This document shows positions 1 through 6,200 of a stretch of 13,667 nt of DNA, one piece after another (the stretch's first letter is position 1; each line of letters opens with the position of its first letter). Where the stretch lies: positions 1-13,667 of the forward strand of contig JAISXJ010000033.1 of assembly GCA_031270565.1 (NCBI GenBank), written 5' to 3'. Origin of the DNA: Prevotellaceae bacterium (GTDB lineage: Bacteria > Bacteroidota > Bacteroidia > Bacteroidales > Paludibacteraceae). The translations under genes and the position numbers were made by a program. The notes beneath the pieces were generated by a model. It ran no database searches and was not told the origin of the DNA. It saw only the letters and a program-made list of their open reading frames with translations.

Positions 1-97
1 TGTGCTCTTTGTGGTTTAATATTTTTACCACAAAGACACAAGGGATACACAAAGAACACAAAGATGCGAAAAACTGAAAACTGATAACTAATAACTT
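1..97. repeat. Intergenic repeats upstream of the FISUMP gene (cacaaag family and aaactgaaaac family)
   Basis: Two repeat types lie side by side. Bases 1-66 are built from variants of 'cacaaag', and include an inverted repeat whose arms are 6-15 and 27-36 (10 bp, 11-nt loop). Bases 69-97 are an A-rich degenerate repeat of the 'aaactg' / 'aactaata' type. Both types recur downstream of the FISUMP gene, the second in reverse orientation. Low-complexity repeats like these are common between genes in Bacteroidales. No gene, clear promoter or ribosome binding site is seen in bases 1-127. Confidence 0.6.
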
Positions 98-136
98 ACT
101 ATATCTATCAATTAATTAATTTAAAATGTGTTTTTT

Positions 137-1528
137 ATGAAAACTAATCAATTTCTTTTCGCTGCGCTTACAGCAGCATTTTTGAGCGTCGCTTCATTTT
201 CTGCGTCGCAGGTAACTATTGGCGGTGGAGATGCACCTAAGGCAGGCGTTGTGCTGGATTTGAACAGCACGACTAAGGGCGGGCTGCTGCTTTCAAATGT
301 AGAGCTGACAGCATTGGATGTAATTCCCACTACCTTCCCCAACGCGAGCGCTATCTCTCAGACTGAGAAACAGGCGCTGGCTGGGATGGTTGTTTACAAC
401 ACATTTGATTATCTCGAACCTAATGGGGACGGACTTTATGTGTGGGATGGCAACAAATGGAATTACATTGGCGGTAGCGACGGTATGCTTGCCTATACTA
501 CTATTTCTGCTCCAACGTGCTCTTCTGCCGTTCCATCCGTTTCCTTTTTTGCTTACAATCTCGGCGCTGACGTAGCAAGACTTCATGCCGATTATCCGGG
601 AATGTCCCCAGCCAAACAGCAGATTGCATATCTGGCTACTTGTGCCTATGATGCTACCGATGCTACTGTCTGGGGCGACCTCTACCAGTGGGGACGTATA
701 GCTGACGGACACGAAAAACGCAATAGTCCAACCTATCAAGGACCTCTTTATCTGGCTTCTGATGTGGACGGTAATGGTCAGCCGATAGCTGGAAAAGGTA
801 AAAGCGAGTTTATTATGGCAATAGACAATACTCCTAATGACTGGTACGAGCTCCAAAACAACAACCTTTGGGGTAACGGTCGGTTAGTTGACTATAACTT
901 TAGTTCTGCTGATGGTGGTGCTGTGCCGGATGGTTCGGGAGGATATTATCAAAAGCCTGTTAAAACCGTAAACGACCCCTGTCCTTCCGGTTGGCGCGTT
1001 CCTACTCAGGACGAATGGGAACGGCTCGGTAATTACGGTTGCGGCGATCCTCAAAATGTTACAGGCAGAGTTCCCGAAGGCTCCACTAATATGCCTGCTA
1101 CGGGTCAGGCTACTACTACTCGCGGTAGCGGCAATGAATTGACCTGGGTACCAGTCAAGGGAGGTAAAGTATCCAATGGCTGGGCTAATAGCGCAGGCAA
1201 TTTGGGCGGTTATGCTGTTTATAAAACAGACGTATGGAATGCTGCTACTACAGTATCCAGCGGCTACTTTTATAACGTAACTTGGTCTTCTACCGATAAA
1301 AGACTTTACGACGCTGCTGCCCCCGAGCCTCTCCTCTTCTTGCCTACCGCCGGGGGCCGCTATCATAGCGATGGTACGTTCGAGTATGTCGGCGAAGGAG
1401 GAAGATACTGGAGCGGTTCAATATCCGACTACAGCGTTCGTGTCATGCACATCGACCTATACAATGTGAACCCGAGCAACTACTTATACCGTGGAAGCGG
1501 CATGAGCGTGCGGTGTGTGAAGGAATAA
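137..1528 (+). CDS. FISUMP-domain exported protein, candidate DGR target
   Basis: This is a predicted exported or surface protein of the Fibrobacter succinogenes major paralogous (FISUMP) family. I chose the ATG at 137 because it begins a good signal peptide: MKT, then a hydrophobic core, then cleavage near SFSAS-Q. A GTG at 128 in the same frame would only add three residues (MFF). After the leader comes the Bacteroidales N-terminal segment with VTIGGG and GGLLLSNVELT. The FISUMP domain follows, with LYQWGR, DPCPSGWRVPTQDEWERL, a YWSGS block and the terminal SVRCVKE. The fold is expected to be C-type-lectin/FGE-like, as in PorK further along, whose C-terminus ends similarly (GFRCVRS). The ligand is unknown. 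The last ~40 codons are rich in NNC codons and resemble a DGR variable region (see findings). There is no T9SS sorting domain. A strong terminator follows, so it is probably transcribed alone. Confidence 0.85.
   Translation: MKTNQFLFAALTAAFLSVASFSASQVTIGGGDAPKAGVVLDLNSTTKGGLLLSNVELTALDVIPTTFPNASAISQTEKQALAGMVVYNTFDYLEPNGDGLYVWDGNKWNYIGGSDGMLAYTTISAPTCSSAVPSVSFFAYNLGADVARLHADYPGMSPAKQQIAYLATCAYDATDATVWGDLYQWGRIADGHEKRNSPTYQGPLYLASDVDGNGQPIAGKGKSEFIMAIDNTPNDWYELQNNNLWGNGRLVDYNFSSADGGAVPDGSGGYYQKPVKTVNDPCPSGWRVPTQDEWERLGNYGCGDPQNVTGRVPEGSTNMPATGQATTTRGSGNELTWVPVKGGKVSNGWANSAGNLGGYAVYKTDVWNAATTVSSGYFYNVTWSSTDKRLYDAAAPEPLLFLPTAGGRYHSDGTFEYVGEGGRYWSGSISDYSVRVMHIDLYNVNPSNYLYRGSGMSVRCVKE
1406..1525 (+). 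other. Candidate DGR variable region at the FISUMP C-terminus
   Basis: The segment runs from the YWSGS block to the last codon. In the 25 codons from 1427 to 1501, 15 end in C. All four Tyr codons are TAC, although TAT is common earlier in the gene, and Asp, His, Ile, Ser, Asn and Gly appear as GAC, CAC, ATC, AGC, AAC and GGC. This is the pattern expected if template AAC codons were mutated at adenines, as DGR reverse transcriptases do. The invariant end (SVRCVKE) would correspond to the conserved 3' homing end. No template repeat or reverse transcriptase lies in the window, so this is inference from codon pattern and family. Confidence 0.45.
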
Positions 1529-1550
1529 GCCTTCGCCCAAGACAAAACAT

Positions 1551-1578
1551 AAAAGCCTCCAGCGATGGGGGCTTTTTT
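1551..1578 (+). terminator. Rho-independent terminator after the FISUMP gene
   Basis: An 11-bp stem pairs 1551-1561 with 1566-1576, with one G-T wobble, closed by the tetraloop GCGA (a GNRA loop). It runs into a T tract. It begins 22 nt after the stop codon and is a convincing intrinsic terminator. A hairpin just downstream of a variable region is also a known DGR target feature, so it may have a second role. Confidence 0.85.
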
Positions 1579-1830
1579 AGTTTTTAGCTATTAGAGTGTA
1601 GTTTTTAGTGAATAATGCAGTTCCGCAGGGACAAATCTCTGTGTAACTCTGTGAAACCTCCCGCTTTGGCGGGACAAGTCCTGTGCTTCTCTGTGAAATT
1701 CAGCAGCGAGAGTTACCAAGTTTTCTTATTGCACGGAGTTATACAGAGAACACACAAAGAGACACAGAGAAATAAAAGCCCCAAAAAACATTGTTCACTA
1801 TTCGTTATTCACTATTCATTCTTTTTATAG
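1578..1830. repeat. Repeat-rich intergenic block downstream of the FISUMP gene
   Basis: No credible gene is present. From left to right: a 10-bp direct repeat 'tagtttttag' (1578-1587 and 1599-1608); an 18-bp inverted repeat with two mismatches (1636-1653 and 1732-1749) of the 'ctctgtgtaactctgtg' type; inside it a perfect hairpin (1659-1664 with 1669-1674, tcccgc/gcggga); a second smaller pair (1687-1695 and 1763-1771); and a degenerate 'ttcactattcgttattcac' run (1791-1822). A C7 run follows at 1833-1839. These match the two repeat families upstream of the FISUMP gene. One open frame across the block (1615-1830) is translated repeat, not a gene. Confidence 0.7.
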
Positions 1831-1888
1831 CGCCCCCCCAAAAAGATTTAACCCGTTTTTTGGTATGTATATATTCAAAGAAAAATAC

Positions 1889-1896
1889 TACCTTTG
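1889..1896 (+). promoter_or_regulatory. Bacteroidota -7 element (TAccTTTG)
   Basis: TACCTTTG fits the Bacteroidota primary sigma -7 consensus TAnnTTTG exactly. A -33 TTTG is poorly placed: the nearest is at 1859-1862, 26 bp away rather than the usual 19-21. It could drive the methyltransferase-like gene from a leader of about 100-150 nt. The rest of 1831-2003 shows no gene. Confidence 0.45.
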
Positions 1897-2003
1897 CCAT
1901 TGTTTTTTGATGTTAAAAAATGTGTGCCATGCATTGTTGCATATTTTACCGTTTAATAAATTTGGTCGTTTTGCGCGACGCATAGCTAAAACAAGTTTTA
2001 TCT

Positions 2004-2732
2004 ATGCTCTTGCTGCTTAAAAACGTTGTTTTTTCTGCTTTCTCGATGGAGATGATACACAGATATATGATTTTTCGACGAATGCAGCGGGTATGCCACT
2101 TTTTTGCGGCTCGACACAGAAGAGGTTTTGGTATTCATTCACCGTTTGTTTTTCAACTTTTGGAGAATATATTTTTTGAAAAATACCTTTATTATGGTTA
2201 TCAGATAGCCGAAAAAGCCGACATACATACATTCAAGACAGCAAAAAACACTTGTTCGATCAAATATAAACGTCTGATTTTTCGTTTAGCGAACAGCGTG
2301 CGTGCGCAGAAAATAGTGTTGGCAGGGGCATCGTCGCAGGATTTTTTATATCATCTTGCTGCGCTAAATGCAGAAACAGAGATTGTTGTTTACAGTGCCA
2401 ACGAAGAATCGTTTGGAGTGTACGGTGAAACAAGTCCTGTTTTTCGACGAATAACGCATTCAAAAGAGGCGATAGAGATGAGTTCATCCGTTGATATGGC
2501 GGTTTTTGATATGGCATCCTGCAATGCTGAACTGTTGGAGGCTTGTTTATGCGAAGCGAAGGACACGTCGATTTTTGTTTTTTTGAATCTTTACCTGACC
2601 ACTCAAACAGTTGCCCTGTGGCAACAATTCTGTGCGTGGCGAAAGGTGAGATTGAGTATAGATATTTTTCAAATGGGCATTGTCTGGTTTCGTCCGGAGT
2701 TACCTGAACAGAATTATAAAATAGCTTTTTAG
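2004..2732 (+). CDS. Divergent class I SAM-methyltransferase-like protein
   Basis: I recognise this as a diverged member of a Bacteroidota family usually annotated as class I SAM-dependent methyltransferase. The family marks are the N-terminal RHRRGFGIHSPFVF (residues 37-50) and a C-terminal strand block with SIDIFQMGIVWFRPE near residues 217-231. The expected SAM-binding motif I (acidic-x-Gly-x-Gly type) appears as KIVLAGASSQDF at 103-114. It lacks the usual acidic residue and glycine pattern, so cofactor binding is doubtful. The substrate is unknown. The start is uncertain: residues before Met15 (2046), Met17 (2052) or Met22 (2067) are hydrophobic and not typical of the family, so translation may begin at one of these. 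It lies upstream of the cobalamin adenosyltransferase with a 73-nt gap and may share its transcript. Confidence 0.6.
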   Translation: MLLLLKNVVFSAFSMEMIHRYMIFRRMQRVCHFFAARHRRGFGIHSPFVFQLLENIFFEKYLYYGYQIAEKADIHTFKTAKNTCSIKYKRLIFRLANSVRAQKIVLAGASSQDFLYHLAALNAETEIVVYSANEESFGVYGETSPVFRRITHSKEAIEMSSSVDMAVFDMASCNAELLEACLCEAKDTSIFVFLNLYLTTQTVALWQQFCAWRKVRLSIDIFQMGIVWFRPELPEQNYKIAF

Positions 2733-2805
2733 TATGAAAAATATGCGATAAGCATCGTTTTCAACAAAAAATAGAAAAAAGTCAGACTACTAAAATTATT
2801 TTTGT

Positions 2806-3348
2806 ATGAAAATTTACACAAAAACGGGAGACAAAGGCACTACCACTCTTGTTGGAGGGAAAAGGGTCTGTAAATCCGATAAACAGCTTGACGCCTACGG
2901 TACAATTGATGAGTTAAACTCTTTTTTGGGACTTTTGCGAGCCAAATTAACGGACGACAGAGAGCGGCAACAGATATTTATTATTCAAAATTCTCTTTTT
3001 TCTGTTGGAGCACAACTTGCCAGCGACCCGGAAAAGCCGTTGATTGATGCTGCTAAAGTGGATCCGCAATGGATTATTGATTTGGAAGAGATTATTGATC
3101 AGTTGGATTTGCAGCTTCCTAAGATTAAATATTTCATCATTTATGGAGATAATGAGCTGTCAGCGCTTTGTCATGTTTGCAGGGCAGTTGCCCGTCGGGC
3201 AGAGCGTGCCATCATTTTGGCTAACGAAGATGCCTTTTTTGAAGAACAATTGACAATGTATATTAATCGACTTTCAGATTTTCTTTTTACCTTTGCACGA
3301 TATTTGGCAGCAAAAGATAGTTCGATAAATTTTTTTTGGAAAAAATGA
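2806..3348 (+). CDS. ATP:cob(I)alamin adenosyltransferase (PduO/MMAB type)
   Basis: This cytoplasmic enzyme transfers the 5'-deoxyadenosyl group of ATP to cob(I)alamin to make adenosylcobalamin, the cofactor of enzymes such as methylmalonyl-CoA mutase. The N-terminal ATP-binding motif TKTGDKGTTTLVGG (residues 5-18) is intact. So are DAYGTIDELNS (29-39), the signature CRAVARRAERA (about 125-135) and the C-terminal helix NRLSDFLFTFARYLA. At 180 residues it is full length for this trimeric helical-bundle family. The ATG at 2806 directly precedes the conserved N-terminus. It lies between the methyltransferase-like gene and the DUF2795 gene, a neighbourhood I believe recurs in Bacteroidales. Confidence 0.93.
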   Translation: MKIYTKTGDKGTTTLVGGKRVCKSDKQLDAYGTIDELNSFLGLLRAKLTDDRERQQIFIIQNSLFSVGAQLASDPEKPLIDAAKVDPQWIIDLEEIIDQLDLQLPKIKYFIIYGDNELSALCHVCRAVARRAERAIILANEDAFFEEQLTMYINRLSDFLFTFARYLAAKDSSINFFWKK

Positions 3349-3434
3349 CCAGAGTAGAAAAAAAAGGAATAAATTTGCAGCCTGAAAAAATATAGGCATT
3401 ATTTCCTGATTTGTAAAATAAAGATGCATGCGTT

Positions 3435-3656
3435 ATGTATTGGACATTGGAATTAGCCTCAAAATTGGAAGATGCTCCGTGGCCTGCCACAAAGGATGAA
3501 TTAATTGATTATGCTATGCGGTCAGGAGCTCCGTTAGAGGTCATTGAAAACTTGCAAGGTATTGAAGATGAAGGTGACATTTATGATAGTATCGAAGATG
3601 TTTGGCCTGATTATCCGAGTAAGGAAGATTTCTTCTTTAATGAAGAAGAGTATTGA
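3435..3656 (+). CDS. DUF2795 family small acidic protein
   Basis: A 73-residue, strongly acidic cytoplasmic protein that closely matches the small DUF2795 proteins of Bacteroidales. These share the opening MYWTLELASKLEDAPWPA, the middle RSGAPLEVIENLQ and an acidic end with WPDYPSKEDFFFNEEEY. It has no signal peptide, membrane segment or catalytic motif, and its function is unknown. It is 86 nt downstream of the cobalamin adenosyltransferase in the same orientation and could be co-transcribed with it. The high conservation of such a short protein argues that the frame is real. Confidence 0.88.
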   Translation: MYWTLELASKLEDAPWPATKDELIDYAMRSGAPLEVIENLQGIEDEGDIYDSIEDVWPDYPSKEDFFFNEEEY

Positions 3657-3671
3657 AATGTAAAAAAAACT

Positions 3672-3726
3672 GTAGTCGCACAAGAAGTAACACAATTTTT
3701 TGTCTTTTTTTGAGTTATACGACTAC
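3672..3726. promoter_or_regulatory. 7-bp inverted repeat upstream of porP
   Basis: GTAGTCG (3672-3678) is repeated in inverse orientation as CGACTAC (3720-3726) around a T-rich 41-nt spacer, in the gap between the DUF2795 gene and porP. It could be an operator or part of a transcript end. A 7-bp match at this spacing can arise by chance. No well-spaced -33/-7 promoter pair was found for the T9SS operon in this gap. Confidence 0.25.
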
Positions 3727-3762
3727 TGTAAAAAAAAGAAGCGCTCTTAGAATAGTAGTTTT

Positions 3763-4731
3763 GTGAAGTTTGCGACACCATATATTATTTCTAAATTTGC
3801 ACTCGAAATTTTGTTCTGTGTAGCGCCTTTGGGGTACATTAGGGCACAATTCGATGGACAAATTAGCCAGTATATGTACAACCACGCGATGGTTAATCCG
3901 GCTGCTGCCGGAGAATGTGAATTGATGCAGACCTCTCTGTTGCAGCGATTGCAGTGGATTGGTGTTAAAAATGCTCCGGTTACTACAGTTGTTTCGGCGC
4001 ACACGCCTATGACAATAGGGGCGACACAACACGGAATTGGTATTGGACTGTTGAGCGATGTGTTTGGAATTTTTGCCAATCAGCAGATCAATTTTCAGTA
4101 CGCTTACCGGCGAAAGTTTGACGAAGGAGTTTTGTCTGTGGGAACGAATGTCGGATTTGTTAATATTATATGTTACGGCGACAGTGTTCATATGGTCGAG
4201 AGCGAATACCACAGTGAAAATGACATTTTGTTGCCGATGGGCACACAGTCGGGAGTGAAATTCGATATGGGATTGGGCGCCCAGTATACCGCCGAACGTT
4301 GGCATACAGGATTGGCAATAAGTCACCTGTTAGCGCCGAAAGTGGAGTTAGGAGAAAGGGCGTCGTTCAAGATAAGACAGTATATGGTGGCGTATGGAGG
4401 GTATGATTTCGGCTTTGTAGATCCGAATTTCAAGTTGAAGACGTCATTATTATGGGCTTCCGATTTTCGTTCATGGACGTTTCACGGAGCGCTGATACTC
4501 AACTATAAAGAGAAATTTTGGGGTGGCTTGGGCTACCGTTTGGAAGATGCTGTTTCGGTGATGTTGGGAATGGAAATTTTTAAGGGATTCAATATGGGAT
4601 ACACTTTTGATTTGCCGACCAACGTATATTTGGTAAATAGTTTTGGGTCTCACGAATTTTTTATATCGTATGAATTTAGTTTTCTGGTAAGAAAAAAAGA
4701 TAGATCATATAAAAGCATTAGAATCTTATAA
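3763..4731 (+). CDS. porP: PorP/SprF family T9SS outer-membrane protein
   Basis: PorP/SprF proteins are outer-membrane beta-barrels of the type IX secretion system. They associate with the PorK-PorN ring and in some species help deliver or anchor secreted proteins. The family signature follows the leader: QFDGQISQYMYNHAMVNPAAAG (residues 29-50), matching the usual 'FSQYMFN...NPAYAG' pattern. Repeated amphipathic strands continue to a C-terminus ending in aromatic and charged residues. The leader has a hydrophobic stretch with a Glu at position 15 and likely cleavage after Ala28. The start is GTG at 3763: the in-frame TAG at 3748-3750 leaves no other usual start upstream. It is the first gene of the operon, 5 nt before porK. 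Confidence 0.9.
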   Translation: MKFATPYIISKFALEILFCVAPLGYIRAQFDGQISQYMYNHAMVNPAAAGECELMQTSLLQRLQWIGVKNAPVTTVVSAHTPMTIGATQHGIGIGLLSDVFGIFANQQINFQYAYRRKFDEGVLSVGTNVGFVNIICYGDSVHMVESEYHSENDILLPMGTQSGVKFDMGLGAQYTAERWHTGLAISHLLAPKVELGERASFKIRQYMVAYGGYDFGFVDPNFKLKTSLLWASDFRSWTFHGALILNYKEKFWGGLGYRLEDAVSVMLGMEIFKGFNMGYTFDLPTNVYLVNSFGSHEFFISYEFSFLVRKKDRSYKSIRIL

Positions 4732-4736
4732 CAATT

Positions 4737-6146
4737 ATGAAAAAACAGTCGTTATTATTTGTAGTAGCATTGGCAATCGTACTCGGCGCTACCGGATGCT
4801 CTAAGAATCAAGGGTATTTAGTTGGTGTGTACGGAAAGGCAAAGCAGGAGACACAACCTTATGGAATGGTGTTTGTGCCGCGCGGGTCGTTCAATATGGG
4901 ATCGAACGATCAGGCTGCCACCTGGGCGATGCAACCAACACAAAAAACCGTTTCTGTAGATGCATTTTGGATAGACCAAACCGAAATCACTAACGGAGAG
5001 TATCGTCAATTTGTTCACTGGGTGCGCGATTCTATTGTTCGCACCTATTTGGCGCGTAATTTGTCGAATGTAGATGAGGAAGAAGCCGGACGTTATTTTT
5101 CGCTGGCTTATCCTTATGGACAGGAAGAACCGGATACTGTTCTGAACTGGAAAACAAAAGTTCCATGGGATATTAAATATCCTGAAGATGATGATATTGA
5201 GTTTGCAAAGTATGCGGCAGTGCAGGAAATGTTCTTCTATGGTGCCGACAAGATAAAAGGCAAGCAACTCAATGCCTTTAAAATGATCCACAAATATACA
5301 GTGGTTAACTACGACCAGGGAATGCTTCCGGGTAATGAATTTAATCCATATACTGCCGGATACAACCCGCAGGCTATCATCCGCGTTGACAGTGCATGGA
5401 TAGGAGAAGACGGGCGTATCAGGGATACGGTATTGGTTAAACCGCTACGTTCCCGTGGAGAGTTGATTGGCACAAAAATTATCAACATCTATCCCGATAC
5501 AATGGTTTGGATGTCAGAATACACGTACAGTTACAATGAACCGTATATGCAAAACTATTTTGCACATCCCGGTTTCGGTGAGTTTCCTGTGGTAGGTGTC
5601 TCATGGGATCAGGTTGAAGCGTTTTGTAACTGGCGTTCGTGTTTGCACGAATCAGCTCACTTGCCCTCAGCCCAATACTATCGCCTTCCAACAGAGGCGG
5701 AGTGGGAGTATGCTGCTCGTGGCGGTCGTCATTCGGCGCAATATCCTTGGGGAGGTCCGTATGTACGCGATACAAAAGGCTGTTTCCTTGCCAATTTCAA
5801 GCCTATGCGGGGAAATTATACCGAAGACGGTTATTTGATTCCCACCAAAGTAGCCTCTTTTGAGCCTAACGATTATGGTTTATTTGACATGGCCGGAAAT
5901 GTTGCCGAATGGACAAGTACAACTTATGATCAGGAATTAAACACGTTCACGCTTGATATGAATCCAAGCTACGAATATAAATCAAGACGTAATGACCCCG
6001 CAATACTGAAACGCAAAATCATTAAAGGTGGGTCGTGGAAAGATATCGGAGCTTTTTTGCAATGTGGCAATCGTCTTTATGAATATCAGACTCACCGTAG
6101 CGCCAGTATCGGTTTCCGTTGTGTGCGCAGCTACATAGGTAAATAA
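4737..6146 (+). CDS. porK: T9SS ring lipoprotein PorK/GldK
   Basis: PorK is a periplasm-facing outer-membrane lipoprotein that forms the large T9SS ring with PorN. The sequence starts with a lipoprotein signal peptide and lipobox (LGATGC) with Cys21 as the lipidation site. From about residue 43 (GMVFVPRGSFNMGS) to the end it has the FGE-sulfatase fold typical of GldK/PorK, including RLPTEAEWEYAARGG, the block GLFDMAGNVAEWTS, KGGSWKD and the final SIGFRCVRS. The FGE fold here is structural; no sulfatase-modifying activity is expected for this family. A large acidic insertion (about residues 100-260) separates the N- and C-terminal parts, as in other GldK proteins. Its length of 469 is normal. 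It lies 5 nt after porP, so the two are almost surely co-transcribed. Confidence 0.95.
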   Translation: MKKQSLLFVVALAIVLGATGCSKNQGYLVGVYGKAKQETQPYGMVFVPRGSFNMGSNDQAATWAMQPTQKTVSVDAFWIDQTEITNGEYRQFVHWVRDSIVRTYLARNLSNVDEEEAGRYFSLAYPYGQEEPDTVLNWKTKVPWDIKYPEDDDIEFAKYAAVQEMFFYGADKIKGKQLNAFKMIHKYTVVNYDQGMLPGNEFNPYTAGYNPQAIIRVDSAWIGEDGRIRDTVLVKPLRSRGELIGTKIINIYPDTMVWMSEYTYSYNEPYMQNYFAHPGFGEFPVVGVSWDQVEAFCNWRSCLHESAHLPSAQYYRLPTEAEWEYAARGGRHSAQYPWGGPYVRDTKGCFLANFKPMRGNYTEDGYLIPTKVASFEPNDYGLFDMAGNVAEWTSTTYDQELNTFTLDMNPSYEYKSRRNDPAILKRKIIKGGSWKDIGAFLQCGNRLYEYQTHRSASIGFRCVRSYIGK

Positions 6147-6200
6147 CAGAATTAATGAATTAAATTGTATTACAAAAAACCTTGAAAAAATCACAAAACT

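Noticed and set aside
293..1366. Two long open frames on the - strand opposite the FISUMP gene
   Set aside because: They have no recognisable domain, and the + strand carries a signal peptide and clear FISUMP motifs over the same bases.
1406..1528. FISUMP C-terminus as a T9SS sorting domain
   Set aside because: It lacks the GVY(L/I)...V and K-terminal beta pattern seen in the CotH-like protein. It ends in the FISUMP SVRCVKE motif.
1615..1830. Open frame of 71 codons on the + strand
   Set aside because: It is made wholly of the intergenic repeats (ctctgtg, hairpin, ttcactattc runs), has no family resemblance, and lies between a terminator and the next gene's promoter.
1..1830. CRISPR array or IS element ends in the repeat blocks
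   Set aside because: The repeats are degenerate, lack uniform unit and spacer lengths, and no cas or transposase gene is present.
2797..2804. TAttTTTG resembling a -7 promoter element before the cobalamin adenosyltransferase
   Set aside because: It ends one base before the start codon, so transcription would begin inside the gene. It is AT-rich sequence matching by chance.
3715..4326. 203-codon open frame on the - strand over porP
   Set aside because: Its protein is low-similarity, Cys/His/Asn-rich sequence with no motif, while the + strand encodes the PorP signature.
4737..6146. porK as a true formylglycine-generating enzyme
   Set aside because: The lipoprotein signal, large insertion and T9SS operon context identify GldK/PorK, whose FGE fold is structural.
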